A DNA stretch of 64,000 nt from Anopheles merus (lineage: Eukaryota > Arthropoda > Insecta > Diptera > Culicidae): assembly GCF_017562075.2 (NCBI RefSeq), contig NC_054084.1, positions 13,220,798-13,284,797 on the forward strand. The letters run 5' to 3'. Of this stretch, positions 34,395 through 47,900 are shown one piece after another. A program made the position numbers and the translations under genes. The stretch's first letter is position 1. Every line of letters begins with the position of its first letter. The notes under the pieces were generated by a model. It was not told the DNA's origin and searched no databases. It saw only the letters and a program-made list of their open reading frames with translations.

Positions 34395-37300
34395 TATCTA
34401 GATCTCCTTTATTGTTATTCCCAGCATCCAAACGCTGAAATGTAAAACACAAAACAAGACCGACAGAATCATTCGATGTGTTGAAAACAGGTCTTTTTTT
34501 TAAGAGTCACACTCCATTCTCATAAGGGTGGAAGCTCCAAAGTGATCTTTTATAGATCAGATGTGAGACTGATTTACGAGCATTTTTTTGCATTGTACGT
34601 CTTAACTAAATAGTAATTTTGTTTTGATTAAATATTTAAAACATAATAGGTGTACAAGCATGCAGATATTAGGCTAATTGTCTGTGAGAGAAAAAACGCC
34701 AATGTTACAATCAAACTTTACTGCTGCTAACTGTACTGCTGCTAACAAATAATGCGTTAAAAATTGGCATGAAATATTTCATTGTATCCCCAGCGTTTAG
34801 CTGAAGAAAGCAATGACTTTGATGCTTTCAGATCATGATTATTCTACATTCTATAAGTTTTGATTTCGTATTGATCTATAAAAGAATCGATATTGACTAA
34901 CTCCTTATTAATGGCGTCGAATTTTAAACGTCAAACCCCGTGCTGGTACCTTCTCGATGAATGAATCGTTCGTTATTCCCGGTGCAAAACAAAAACCACA
35001 CTTCATACAAATCATGCCAACTCGTCCATTCTCATCCAGTATAATATCCATACCACTTACTCTAACGACCATTCCACCCGTACCCGAGTGCTCGAGTGCT
35101 TAAAGCGTACACACATTTACCACAGGCAGCAGCCGAACCCGATGAAGCACCAATTAGCAAAGCAAAACTTTTAAGCCGCCAAACCACGCGCTTTTGCTTT
35201 CCAGCCCAACAATCACCTCACACACAAACACACAAACACACAGAGAAAATACAACCTTTGCTGCTTAAAACAAACAGAACAAACGCTCCACATATGTAGC
35301 CCGATGGAGGGACGACCCTGCTGCTGCTGCTACTGCTGCTACTACTGCTGTTGCTGCTATAGGACGAAAGTTTACATTTGGGTTTTGTCGAAATCGATCT
35401 CATCCCCGCATCCAGGATCGTTATAGATCATGCCAGCTGGCACAAAAGTTTGAACCTTCTAATCATTACAAATACGCTGCGAGACTTTCCTTCTCGTTTC
35501 ACGAGTGGGAAACAAACCGAAGGGGGGGAGGGGGGAGAAGAAACTTTCACATGCACAGCTTTCTTAAGAAACACACAAGCGCTGGCAAGACAAGACAAAT
35601 TAGCCTGCCTGAGACAAATGTGCTCTCGGGTGGAGCGTCTTTTTTGTTGTTGAATAAAAAGGACTCCCTCTGCACTAACACAAACACACACACACACAAC
35701 GAAGAAGGAAAGGGATCTTTGTCTGTCTTTCTGCCTCATCAAGCTTCGCATCATCCGTACATGTGTCTTCGTGGAGCGGAGCTTTATGTATGCAAAAAAG
35801 GGTTGACACACAGAGCACCCGGGAAGATGCGGATGTAGCATCTCACGATGGTTCACTTTATTTTTTTTCTCTTTTGCTTTGTGTTGTCCTTTTCACTGCT
35901 AGTAATTTATCTTTCCCTAATTTGCCCGAAAAGAAGTTCACCAAAAGAAGCTTTGGAAGCACAGCGCAGAACACTTCTCCTGAGCTTTATTCATTTATTT
36001 ACGAGCAGCGCGTAATCCTTCTCTTTCTCTTTTTTTTGCCTCCCATACCCCATTCAGCAAGATGGTCCTGTTACTATTTTTCAACCGAAACGGAGCTCAA
36101 GTTACGGCGTCAGGTTTGCCAACTTTAAAGTCTATTAAAACTGGTCCCGTCCCAAGACCAGCCGGGTCTGGTCCGGGCTTATTTGCTGATTTTCCTCACT
36201 GCAGTTTTCCACCTCTGTCAGGAGTTGATAAAGGGGGGGGGAAAGATCAGAATTTCAAAAGCTTTTCGGGACTCCGGGTTTGAGATGTGAGAATTTGAGA
36301 TGCTGAGTGTGAAGGTGGAGGGACAAACAGATGTTTGTTATTTTTATCATTCAACCCGATACTCGCAGTGTCCCGCATGTACCCGCGCTGAGCTAGGAAG
36401 AGCGGGAAGAGCCCGAACCTTAGCCCTTAGCGTTCACCCTAGCCCATATTCTTAATCTTCTGTGCTGTAGTTCTTCTACCTTCCTTCCAGCGGCGTCCCG
36501 TGGGAAGCTGAGACTCCTTCACCATTGTGTTTGTTTTCCTCCCTTAGGTTTTTGAGTGTTGGGTTTGGGAAGCGCCCTTCCTTTTCCTCATAAAAAATCT
36601 TCCCCAATAAGAAGGGAAAGGTTGGGAATATTTTGCTTTCTTGTGCGCCAGTATTTGAGAAGAAAGTTTTCCTCTTTTTTTGTTTGCTCCGTTTTTTTTT
36701 GCTATTGGCTGCACAACGAACCTCTGAGGGGCGGGACGACAACGTGACCCCATTTTATGTATTCACCACTGCACAACTCGATCAACTCGAACACAGCGCT
36801 CGATAGTTGGGTGGGAAAATGGGACGCCCTTTCTTGCCGTTCTTTGTTTCGTTACTCCTTCGTTTGTTCTTTTTCTGACCGTTTGTTGCCAATCGAAAAT
36901 ATCCAGACAATAAAGCCCGACAATCCCGAAGAGAACGCGTTCTCCCGATGTGTCCCGTTCACTGTCAGGCTAAACACAGCTAAGCACTACTGGGAAAGTG
37001 GAAATCGAAACACGCTGTGCGGCAATGCGATTGATATTGCAACCATACTCGGAATACTGTACTCAGCACGGATCCGTTCGAACGTGGGCACGATTCGAAT
37101 AAATTCGAAGCGGAAACGAGCAATAACAAACAAACGTATGGATCGAAAGGAAAGCTAACCTCCTATGAAAGCTATGACACTATATGCATTAATATGTAAA
37201 TTTGGTAGTAAAATCAAATGCAGTAGTTTCGGGGTTTATGGCGGGAAGCACAACGAATGCGAATCTAAATTGAGTTGGCTTTTTAGTTTTAATGTTTTTC

Positions 37301-37623
37301 GGCATGATTGAATCTTTCAATACATTCATTTACGTACCACGGTTTATCCTTACAACACGCAATATTAATTGAGCGATTAAATTTAAAATGTGAACCATTT
37401 ATGGAATAATTTGAAATTTAGGTGACAATTAGCTTCAGAATTGCCACTGTGTTGAGTATAGCTAAAAAAAACCCTGCATTTTTATATTGATAAAATAAGA
37501 AACAAGATAAATGTAAAGCTATATATAATGTATAGCTATATTGACAACCAAATTCAAAACATTATTCGATAATCCGCAACTCAGTCAAGTGCACATTACC
37601 GAGCGTGTACTGTACCTGCAGTC
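34395..37623. other. non-coding stretch with microsatellites
   Basis: It contains CA runs near 35,220-35,240 and 35,683-35,698, a CTG/CTA trinucleotide tract at 35,321-35,358 and G-runs near 35,523 and 36,232. The 36,757-37,158 ORF (133 codons, plus) has no domain or signal and is not called. The remainder is AT-rich. Confidence 0.45.
35321..35358. repeat. (CTG/CTA)n trinucleotide microsatellite
   Basis: Imperfect run of CTGCTGCTGCTGCTACTGCT followed by similar units. No ORF supports translation as a poly-Leu or poly-Gln tract. Confidence 0.85.
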
Positions 37624-37835
37624 AGAGGTCCCGTGGTACAATCGTCAACTCGCACGACTTAAAAAAACATGCCCGTCATTGGTTAAATTCTCATATGGAC
37701 CTTTAGAGCCCTCTGTAGCAAGTACAGACTTATCCGGCTGCGTATGGTACGGTACTAAATAATAAGTCTCGAGGAAGTCTATATGCTGGGCATATCCACG
37801 AAAGGACGTTACGGCCAATTAAAAAGAAGAAGAAG
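37624..37835 (+). mobile_element. SINE, tail type A, degraded
   Basis: The head is GAGGTCCCGTGGTACAATCG. The B box is damaged (TTGGTTAAATTCTC), with GTAGCAAGTACAGACTTATC and GGACGTTACGGCCAATTAAA downstream and a GAAGAAGAAG tail. It is more diverged than the copy at 4,738. Confidence 0.85.
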
Positions 37836-40800
37836 CATGAAATGTAATAATTAATTACCTTTTTATAAGTGGCCAATGGTTTTAATTCAAATATCGAAAA
37901 ATGACAAAATGAAGTAAAAGTAATAAATTAACATTTCAAGTTCAATTGAAACACTTCTTGTCATGAAAATTCTTGACAAAGAACTGAGCAAATAATAACG
38001 TTCACTTATACTGATTATCAGGATTATTTAAGTGATATAAACCAAGAAAGTCAATGACATTTTTTATGAAAATTAATTTAAACAATTTGATAAAAAAGCC
38101 AACGCATTACAGAACATTGGATTATGTTTCGTTACGTCGCTAGCAATAACCGAATGATGTCTGCTACAATTGGAATCACTTTCTTATTTGTGTGAATTTA
38201 TTTTGAAAATTAGAAAAACAACTTAATTGATTAATTGAATAATACTTACAAAATTATTTGCTAATACAGAAGCAAAGCAAAACTGTTAAAATGCAAAGTA
38301 ACACAATTTTAAACGTATACTTTATCTACATTTTACACACAAAATAGCTTGATTTTAGAGCGAAATGAAATGGAAAATTTAAAAAAAATTCCGCCCAAAC
38401 ACAAGCGCCCGGGCGTTGAAATTGAAGACACCGATAAAGCTCGAAATAAAGCTCAAGCTTTCCGGCGGCGAGATTGATTAAAATTATACATTTAATTAAC
38501 TGAAATCCGTGCTCATTTGCTTATCTCGTTACTCAATTTAAACTATTTCCGTGCCTGTGCATCCGTGAGCTGGCCGGAAACGTTGCGCACAGAAGGAACG
38601 GGCAGCAGGACGGCATTGCAAGCCTTTCCACAATCCACTGCCGAAAGGTCTAGGCTACAAACGTTGAGGCGAATGGTTCTTGTCATCCCGCCCGGCCGAA
38701 TAACGCAGCGAAGAAGGAAGCGATAGACACACTCTGATAGACAGGACGGACAGAATGACAGACGGTGCTGCTTTCTGGCATGCTGTGTGTGTGTGTGTGT
38801 GTTTATCTCACGGGAATCTACATCACCTTGGGAATGCTTCTGGAGTAGCTCTCGCCCAAAGCAACGCTTCGCTTCACCCGCCCGCCCGATCCGATAAGCT
38901 GCTAATTGATTTATTTTCCATCCGCCTTTCTTCGCATTGCTTCGATGATTTTTAAAAGCTAGTTTTGCGCGCGCTAGTGGAACCGTATTTTTTACTTTGT
39001 TGGTTTTTGCTTCACTAACTGATTTTTTTCTATTTCTTTCTTTTTCACTGCTATTTTGAACAAACCACACACACACACCTTGAAACACCTTGATACGATT
39101 ACGATCCGGCATGATCGGGGAACCAAACGCCATTTCACCACATCTCTCGTTATTTGTCCACCCGCTGGCAACGCGATGCTGTTAATTGTGAAATGCTGAC
39201 ACTCACCGCAACAACACTATCCGTACAAACGAACGAACAAAAACTGCCAACATCCTTCCGTCACCCAAACTATATTGTGCCTGCCTGCTGCGAACGGAAT
39301 GCCGCTGGAAAACTCCACGCACAACACAACGCGTTTCGAACGACATCATCCACCACCATCGGTTGCCCGGGCAACGGGGGACACTCTGTCACAATCGCGG
39401 GCTTCTGGGTGGAAAATCATTATCGGGCTTCCGCGACAATCGCGAATGATGGTGGCGGTCACCGTTTCGGGATTTTTATTTATTTTTTGCTGCTGCTGTT
39501 TGTGTGCCCGGGGACACCGAACAACGAAACAACAAACGGGCAACGAAACAGCTCGAGTACAATCTGCCGGACGATCGGGATATCGCCATCAGCAAGGCGA
39601 TGGAAGCGAACCGGATGGACGACCAGTGAGTAGTGACGCGAGGGCGAAAACGGCACAAACCGGGACGCACGGGACGCACACTCGATGGAGGGATGAAAAT
39701 AAAATGAAAATTATTTTCTCACTCGCCAAAGCTAATTAAAGTGGTGCCTGGCATATCTCGGACCGGTTCGGCATCGAACGCATCGAACCAGCGTGTGAGC
39801 GGTGGGACGGGGCAAAAAAAAAATCTGACGATTGAAAACACATCCGAAACAGGGCGGCGGCAACATTTCGATAAACATTCGCTTTGACTTTTTAATGAGC
39901 CGTTGGTCGGCGAAACGGAAAGTCATACACAGAGCGTTATTAACCGAAAGTAACATGTAATGAAATTACTGGCTTTTCACTTTTAAATGGCAATACTTTT
40001 AGCTGCACACAGGCTGCCAATATTACGCTGCTTGTTTGTGCTGCCGGAAATGTCCTTACTTTCTCCTTCTCTTTTTTTTGTACAACCAATTCAAGAGATT
40101 TCCACAAAATCCTCCAAAAATCCATCCGCAACGCTTCCGCCCATTTATGAAAAAAAAAACGCCGCCCTGCGATTGTGCGGCACCAAACCGGATGTTATTC
40201 TTAATCAACGCTACACCACAACGCTCTAACAGTGGCCGTGGTCGTTGGGGAGATTTTGCACTCGTTTAAAATCAACCACAGCGCCGCTGAAGATTTGGAA
40301 CCGCTCTCACTCCCTCCCGCTTGATCCAGCGCCAGCCTTCGGGTAATTGGAAAGTAAAAATTAAATTAAAATCAAAAAGTCAAACTGCCGTCTTCTGCCA
40401 CCCCTCCCACCTCCCCTCAAAAGTCCCACAAAGTTATCTGATGTCCCTGCGATAGTATCGGCCGCTTATAAAATCTTCGCCAACTTGTTTCCGCTACAAC
40501 TTTCCGATTTCCGACCCTTTCCCGAAACGTCGATAGGGTAAAAAGGGTGAGGGGTTTTTTGCTTTTCTTTTGTCGCTTATCACTTTGTACTTGAGCAAAG
40601 AAACCCGGGCAGGCGCTTTAAAATTCGTTGCCTCTAGGCCTGGAAGCCCCCTTACATCTAGGACATTCTTCGCTTTACTATTGCCGGGACCAGAGAGCAC
40701 AATCTATTAGATGCTGCCAAGCATTGTACGGTGAATGTAGAGCAATATATCTAGGCAACACAGCTTTAACGCGAGAAGATTTGAAGAAGATGTTTTTCCC

Positions 40801-41053
40801 CCGCTCCCGGGAGCGAAGATACCTTTAAGTGATAAATCAACCAGATCCGCAGCGGCAAATGCCATCCAGTTGGGGACAAACGGAAGGACAGAAATCGACG
40901 AGGGGAAATAAGACGTCTCGCTTATCGAGCGACGAGGTTAAAGTCGATCGATCTAGCATTTCGGGAGTTTCCATTTCGGTAGCGCACTGACGATGTATAT
41001 TACAATAATCTATTTCTAGTCTTACAAAACAAACCCGGGCGGTGTTTGGGATT
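37836..41053. other. non-coding stretch
   Basis: AT-rich to 38,400, then GC-richer with a TG run at 38,784-38,802 and a CA run near 39,066-39,078. ORFs up to 196 codons overlap on both strands and carry no recognisable domain. No gene called. Confidence 0.4.
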
Positions 41054-41059
41054 TTTATT
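41054..41059 (-). terminator. candidate polyadenylation signal of the acyl-CoA synthetase gene
   Basis: TTTATT on the plus strand is AATAAA on the minus strand, about 915 nt after the stop codon at 41,975. No closer canonical hexamer was noticed, so the 3' UTR may be about 0.9 kb. Confidence 0.35.
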
Positions 41060-41974
41060 CCTCTTTTCGTACGAATCGTGGCGCTCCCTAGACGATTAAG
41101 AAAGCCTAAATGAACAGGTCATCTATTTACAGCGAAGCCGTCCGTGCGTTGAGCGTAATTGTCTTTCCCATCCTCAGTCGCTGTATTGATTTAACGTACC
41201 GGAGCGCAAACTAACCACTGGGCCTAACTTGACATTACGCGCGATACATCGTCCGGGAACGACTTTTTTGTACATAATAATATTACAACAAGGGACGAAA
41301 GTAAGGACAACTTCTACAGCCACTACGCTTCGTTCGCCCATTCGTTCACCCATTGCGTCTGGCACTATGCGTTCACTCTCGATTTTCACCACTTCCGGGC
41401 GTAAACAACTCTACATAATATCACCAAACAACTTACGAATAGGGGATGAGGAGAAAACAAAACAAATGTGGTAACAAACTTATTGGAAATTATTTTTTAG
41501 CGCTGGGGCTAAAACGTTAAGGCTAAACAATCACGCTACACGCGCGCTAGCGTGGCGTTTTAGCGCTCGCCATACCGTTCTAATAGTGTCGCACCAGTCC
41601 CATCGTGTTCCGCCTTCCGCAATGCCAAAAAAACAGCGCAGAAATGTGCAGATGCTTACATAATTTTGCTATATATCTGTGTGTGTCTCTGTGTTCTTCA
41701 CACTATCTATGATACTCTTAAACGATATCAATTGCAAAAAAGCAAGGAAACATTTTGCAAAACATGTTACCACTAAACCACTAGGCGCACGCACACCCCC
41801 CCACCGAATGGTCCCGTACGGTTTTGGGTGGGTTGCGTGTGTGTGTGTGTGTGCGGAAGCGAACGCCCGGAACGCTTCGCAAAACAAAACCGATAACGAA
41901 AGAAAACTTAGCATACATTGCACAACTTGTTTCGCAAAAGTCGATAAACCGAATTTAAGCGCCGGGCTTTGTTT

Positions 41975-44900
41975 CTATGCGTAGAACTTTTCAATAATGT
42001 CCTTGTTCTTTTCCGCCACGACGTTACGTTTGATCTTCAACGTAGGGCCTGCGCGGGTAGGACGGAGATGGAAGAAACAGAGAGAGAGAGAGAAGAAAAG
42101 AAAGGAAAAAGTTTTAGTAAAAATAGCTCACTGGGTAGGGTTGGCATTCGGGGACGTACCTAGCTCGCCGCCAGGCACGGAAAAGTCAGACTTCAGTAGG
42201 GCAAACTTTTGAATCTTCTGTGCGTTCGAGATGGCTTTCTGGTTGGCACGATCGATTCCTTCCTGGAGTGCTTTCAGCACCTGCGAAAAACGACAAAAGT
42301 GACGGAGCTCAATTAATCAATCACATTTTCTGACGCCAGCTCCTAAGAACAGCTGGGTCGAACCAGACACCCAATAGCCCAAAAAAACACGCTACCTTCG
42401 GACAGGGACCAGCTGCATGGATCTCGCTCAGCTTGCCGTACTCCACGCCGAGCTCCTTCAGCGCGGCGATCGTTTCCGGCGTCAGTTCGTCCTTCGGCTC
42501 GCCGCTGTCGAGGTTCATCTGCGTTTTGAGCGTGATCAGCATGGTCAGGAACTTGCGCTTATCGCCCACCAGGAACGCATTGCTCACGTACGGCAGCTCA
42601 TTCTTCACGAGATTCTCCACGTGCACCGGCGGGATGTTTTCGCCGCCCGCAGTGATGATAAGTTCCTGTGGCAAGCCAGCAAACAAACAAAAAAGGGAGC
42701 GATTAGCAAACAGCAAAACGTTTGAAATACTCGAATCCCCCCCCCCCCCCCTCACATACCTTGATGCGTCCCGTAATGTACATGAAGCCTGCCTCATCCA
42801 GATATCCCACATCGCCCGAATGCATCCATCCATCGTCGTCGACGGCTTCGCGCGTTTTGCCCTCCTCGCCAATGTAGCCCATCAGTACGTGGCGGCCCCG
42901 CATGCAGATTTCACCGTGCCCTCGCTCGTCCGGTTTGTCGATTTTCGTCTCGCAGCCGCCGAGCGGTTTGCCGATCGTGTCAAAGTTGTAGCTATCGGGT
43001 GCGGTGAGCGAGTGCGCACCGGACGTTTCCGACATGCCGAACGCTTCCATGATCGGCAGGTCCAGGCTCATGAAGTACTTTTTCGTCTCGCGGTCCATCG
43101 GTGCGGCGGCCGTTGCAAGCGTCAGGCAGCGGCTAAACCCGAGCGCATCCTTCACCTTCGACAGGATGTAGTTCTTCACCAGACGGTACTGCCACGAGTT
43201 GGTGGGTTTGCTGTGGATGGAGAGCGAAACGGAGCGTTAACACAATGTTGTAAAACAAAAAAAACTAAAACTATCCCATACGCACCCTTCCATGGCGTCC
43301 AGATGGTGCTGCAGCGTTACACTCTTCGCCCAGCCGGCCACCAGCTTCTTGGCCGCCCCGCTCTGGGCACCGATCGCGAGCATCTTCTCCTGGATCTTCT
43401 CGTACACGCGCGGCACCGCCAGCATGCGCGTCGGTTTCGCTTCCTGCAGCGTGTGGAGCAGCGTGCCCTTCATCGCATCCTTGTCGGCGAAGTACACGGT
43501 GCAGGCAAACTGCAGCGTCAGGAAGATGTCCACCATCTGGGCGGCGACGTGGCTGAGCGGCAGGAAGGACACGAGCACCTCCTCGGCGTACCGTATCTGG
43601 TGCAGCCGCTTGCCGATTGCGTACGAGTCCCAGGTGAAGTTATCGTGGCTGAGCATGACACCCTTCGGATTGCCTACCGTACCGGACTGGAGGGAGGGGA
43701 AAAAATGGGAAGTGAATTTAGCCATGGTGCTGCACACTTTTCACAGCGTTGGTTCGATCAGGAAAGAGTTTCGCCCTTACCGTGTAAACCAGGCAGCAGC
43801 ATTGATTGATGGCGATGTTGGCAAGGCGTCTGTTAAACTCTTCCTCCACATCATCAACGTTCATTTCTTCCAGCTCCGACCACTACAATAAAAAGGAAAG
43901 AAACGGAAATGGTTAAAGTATTTTATTGCATTAAAATTGTTTTAAAAATAATCTTTTAATTGTGAGTTAAATTGCGGGAGCAGTAAATTAAAGTACCATC
44001 CAAGGAATTAAACCATCCCGAACATAGCAAAAGAGCAATTTTGGCCAAATGTCCCGTAACGTAATCACACATCGTTTGCGGTGCGGTTTGTCACCGGGGG
44101 AGGGACGGGACATCTTCATCTACCAAACAGAACGAGTTCTCTCCACTCTCATAGCCCGGCAAAGAAGATGGTGGATCGTTAAAAGTGAGAAAAAAAACGA
44201 AACCATTTCACCTATTTTCTTCCGACATCGGAAGCTGGCACCCGTGGACCGGTTATGCGCAACCACAGATTGGTGATTCGTGTCCGCAGTCCAGTCACGA
44301 CCTGGCATGAAGTCATTTTGAGGCGCAATTTTGGTGGGCTTGGTAGAGGGGGGAAAAAATAACGACACCCACCGATGCCTTTTGCCCCCGTTGCCTTTGC
44401 CGTTTGTTTGTGCCGGCAGGAAGAAAACGTGTCCTGAAGTGGAAATTGTCTTGTGCAAACACGGCCACACGCGCACGCGTTGCAAGTTCAAGCAATCGCC
44501 GTTTTTTTCGTATTCGGCTGGTTTTTTTTTCTTCTCCCTATTTGCCTTCTTTCATTAGCAATTCCCACGAGACAATTGACAACTTCCGCAATGCAATCGA
44601 TGGTATGGTTAACCCACGAATCCTTTCGATGAAAATCAGGGAGGAAAAGGAGGGAATACAAAAGCCATCTTCTAAAGGGGTAAAGGAACCGGGTTCCCCG
44701 TTCTTTAGATACTTTAAAGATTGCTTTGTTTTCCGTGCTTTGTTTCGACATAAGCGAAGTCGTATCGTTATGTGGTATCGCCCCTTTTTATTAGTACCAA
44801 CAGAATAGAACCCGCATGAGGTGGAAAAGCATGTTCTCGGTCGGTTTATGTGGGGTGAAGTTTTGTCTTCCGTGCAGTGCAGAATCATTTCTACCCATCA

Positions 44901-47900
44901 TCATCTACGCGATTCAAACAAGACTGAAGGGAAGAAGTCGTTATGGCATATTGGGGTCTTGAAGAAAAAGAGGACCTTTAATAACATCATTCGGTACGTG
45001 TGTCCAAATAATTCATACGCTTGTTTGCTTCAAAAGGTTTTTTTTTATCCGTTAAATAATATCAATCGATGTTTCTGATGCACATTTTGAGTTATCAGAC
45101 TCATGCTATCTTTACTATAAAAATGAAAAAGTGGATTATTTTTAATCATTTCTGGGGAAATTTCGGAACCCCAAACCACATTTCCTATCGAATTAATAAC
45201 GTATGGTGAATGTCGAGTTTGGCTGTTTTCTTCTAAATAAACCTATTATTTGTGTAGTTCCACTTGAATTGGATGGTTTGTGCCATTGGATTAATAATTT
45301 CATACGACTATGACTGACGATTACAAGCTTGTTTGTTTTTGCAAGATGTTTAAAATTCAACTGAAACAAAGACACATAACAATATATAATTAGGTAAAAG
45401 ATAAGTTTTTTTTTTCATAAATAAACATGAAAATTACAAGAATAATAAAAGGGTAAACAACGCCAACTGTACTGCCTGACTGTATAAAATACTTGAATTG
45501 ATGTTAAATGCATTGGACTTTTATAACCAGAAAAAGTTACCATCATTTGATGGGCAAGGACTATCCACAAGATTCCATGGTACGTCAGCAGCAGAATATG
45601 TTCCACCACTTCCAACAAATATGTTTGGAACTCGTTTCAAACTGATGATCTAAATCAGAAATATCCATTTCATTACTAGCATGGGCATACTGCCCCATCT
45701 TCCCTTATTGCTCGCAACCGGTATTACCGGCTACAATCTTAAGGATAATCAAAATATTGAGATATAGAGAGAGCGTGTGTTTTGCAAAATGGAAAATGGA
45801 AACTTCCTCCCACATTCAAGTGTTATTTTGTCCTTGAACTAGCGCAGCACTCTACAGTGTGATAAATACATACTTCCCTACAAATGCCCACCATGCCGGC
45901 TACAAACACGCACACGCAAGGTCCCCAAACATATCAATCATATGCTGAAGAAAATTGACTATTTGTATCCAAACCAACCACCAACCAGCATTCCATCCTT
46001 CAAAGGCAGTCGAAAACATCCCTCACCCAACGACATATTCCCCCCTCCCCGAAATCCCATCGTTTGGCCACAAAATTGGAACTTGATTGGATCGGTACAG
46101 GTCGTGGAGTTCTACCGCACTAAGAAAACGCCGGTTGCAACGGCTCGTCGTTCGGGGGAGGTCCTGCTACTACTTCCTGCTGCCATGAATTGGTAGCAAT
46201 TTGCTGTCGAACATGTTTCTCTCTACCGAGCGCGCTGCTCGCTAGCCGTAAAGCGAGAGATGGCGATGGTGTGATTTATTTGGTCCGATTATTTATGATA
46301 CATTGGGACGCTTTGGTTAGGTCGCGCTGGTAAATGGTAAGGGATCCTTGCGCGTCTCCACAGCTTCCCAGGGGCAAGTGTAGAAGCAGTATGGAACCAA
46401 ACCAGCAGCCGGGTTGTACACATGGGACGGAAGCCGTTGGAACTGGGGCGTCCGTGTGAAATAATGTTCTCTTCAATGGTAGATTTTTAAGGCGCAGAAA
46501 TGTTGTGCCTCCACACTGAGGCTGCCGATGATGCTGATGATGATGCGACAATGTTGAGTTTGCAGCAGTTTGAGCAGCACGAGATTTCGCCCTCGCCCTA
46601 CACCCGGTGGGGCAATCGAAAGTGAAATGACAAGTGAGAATATGTCGAACCGATGTAACCGCCTTCCCCGCCCCAAAGAAAGAACCACATGCCACCGCTG
46701 TTGGTGGTGCTGGTCGTGGTGATGATGGCAAGTGAAAGAAGGAATAAAAAGAAACACACACGAACCCCTGTACTTTATCGGCCTTCTTTAAAAGGAAGTA
46801 AAATGGGAGAGCGCAAAAGAAAAATCACCTCACACGGTTAGCAACAACATGCTTGACGCATACACGCCCGGCACTGGGGCAAAGAGATCGATGGAGAAGT
46901 TGTTGGCGTAAAGGATCCCGTTTATATGACGCCATTATACGGCTGTACGGCGGTACTGCAGATAGTCAAAGTGCGTCGCATCGCAGGTGTCATCATCGTT
47001 AATGTTTCGCTTTCCACTTTTCCGCATGGCGTTTCTCACACAGAAACCGTCCGCTTAGGAACGTTAGGCAGGAGAGATGGCTTAGGTTTAACCGTAGCCG
47101 GCTTATGGTAGCATGATTAATGATGTTTTAGCTGCAGGTTTTTTTTTCTTTTGCAGCTGCTTTTGAGCTTTTTCGATCCGATCGATGTGATTTTTTTTTT
47201 GCTGGTTTTTCCTACCAGTCCAGTGACCCTAGCAACAGGGGGCGCTTAGGTTAACGAAAGGTTAGCGTTTTTCTAATGGTCTTGAAATGAGTTCAGGAAA
47301 AGTGATAATTACAAAAAGGTCAAGCAAAAAAGTAACAACAAAAAAAAAGATACTTTAAGGCTGGCGGGAAGCTTACATAACCATATCGTTATCAATTTCA
47401 ATTTAAAAAATATTCCCTTGATCAAAGAATGACACACTGCGCCCTTCATTCGTTTTCCATTAAATAACACATCATTAAAGAAACTGAAATGAAACCTCCT
47501 AACCTTTGCACTGCGAAACCTGCCCACTATTCATTACTTTCAACGGGGAAACAAGAAAAGCACAGTACACGATAGCCCCCCCCACTCATTAAAATGATCC
47601 CAATCTGCAATTAGTTAAAGCATTCTTCCCTCCTCCTAAAGCTATTCTGCCCCCTTCTTCTGGTGCCATTTTGCTAATTTCATCCAATTCGCAGCATTTT
47701 ATGTTTGCTTTTTGCTAATTTCTACACCTTTCAGTGCAGAGCGAACCCCCGCCGGCGGTGTGATGTGCAAATTCGTGCACGGTGCAATTTCGCTTCCGTT
47801 GGCCATCCCACGCCCAGCCCGGTACTATTTGCCTGCAGGTTAATACGAAAAAAGACAAAGACCCTCCACGGCACGTTTTGCTAGCGGAATGAATTTTAAT

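Noticed and set aside
36757..37158. Plus-strand ORF of 133 codons
   Set aside because: It has no recognised domain, no signal peptide and no promoter or splice context, and its composition is like the surrounding non-coding DNA.
42433..43809. Plus-strand ORF of 458 codons
   Set aside because: It is antisense to exons 4-6 of the acyl-CoA synthetase and part of exon 3, and stays open because of the GC-rich third positions of the real gene. Its translation has no family signature.
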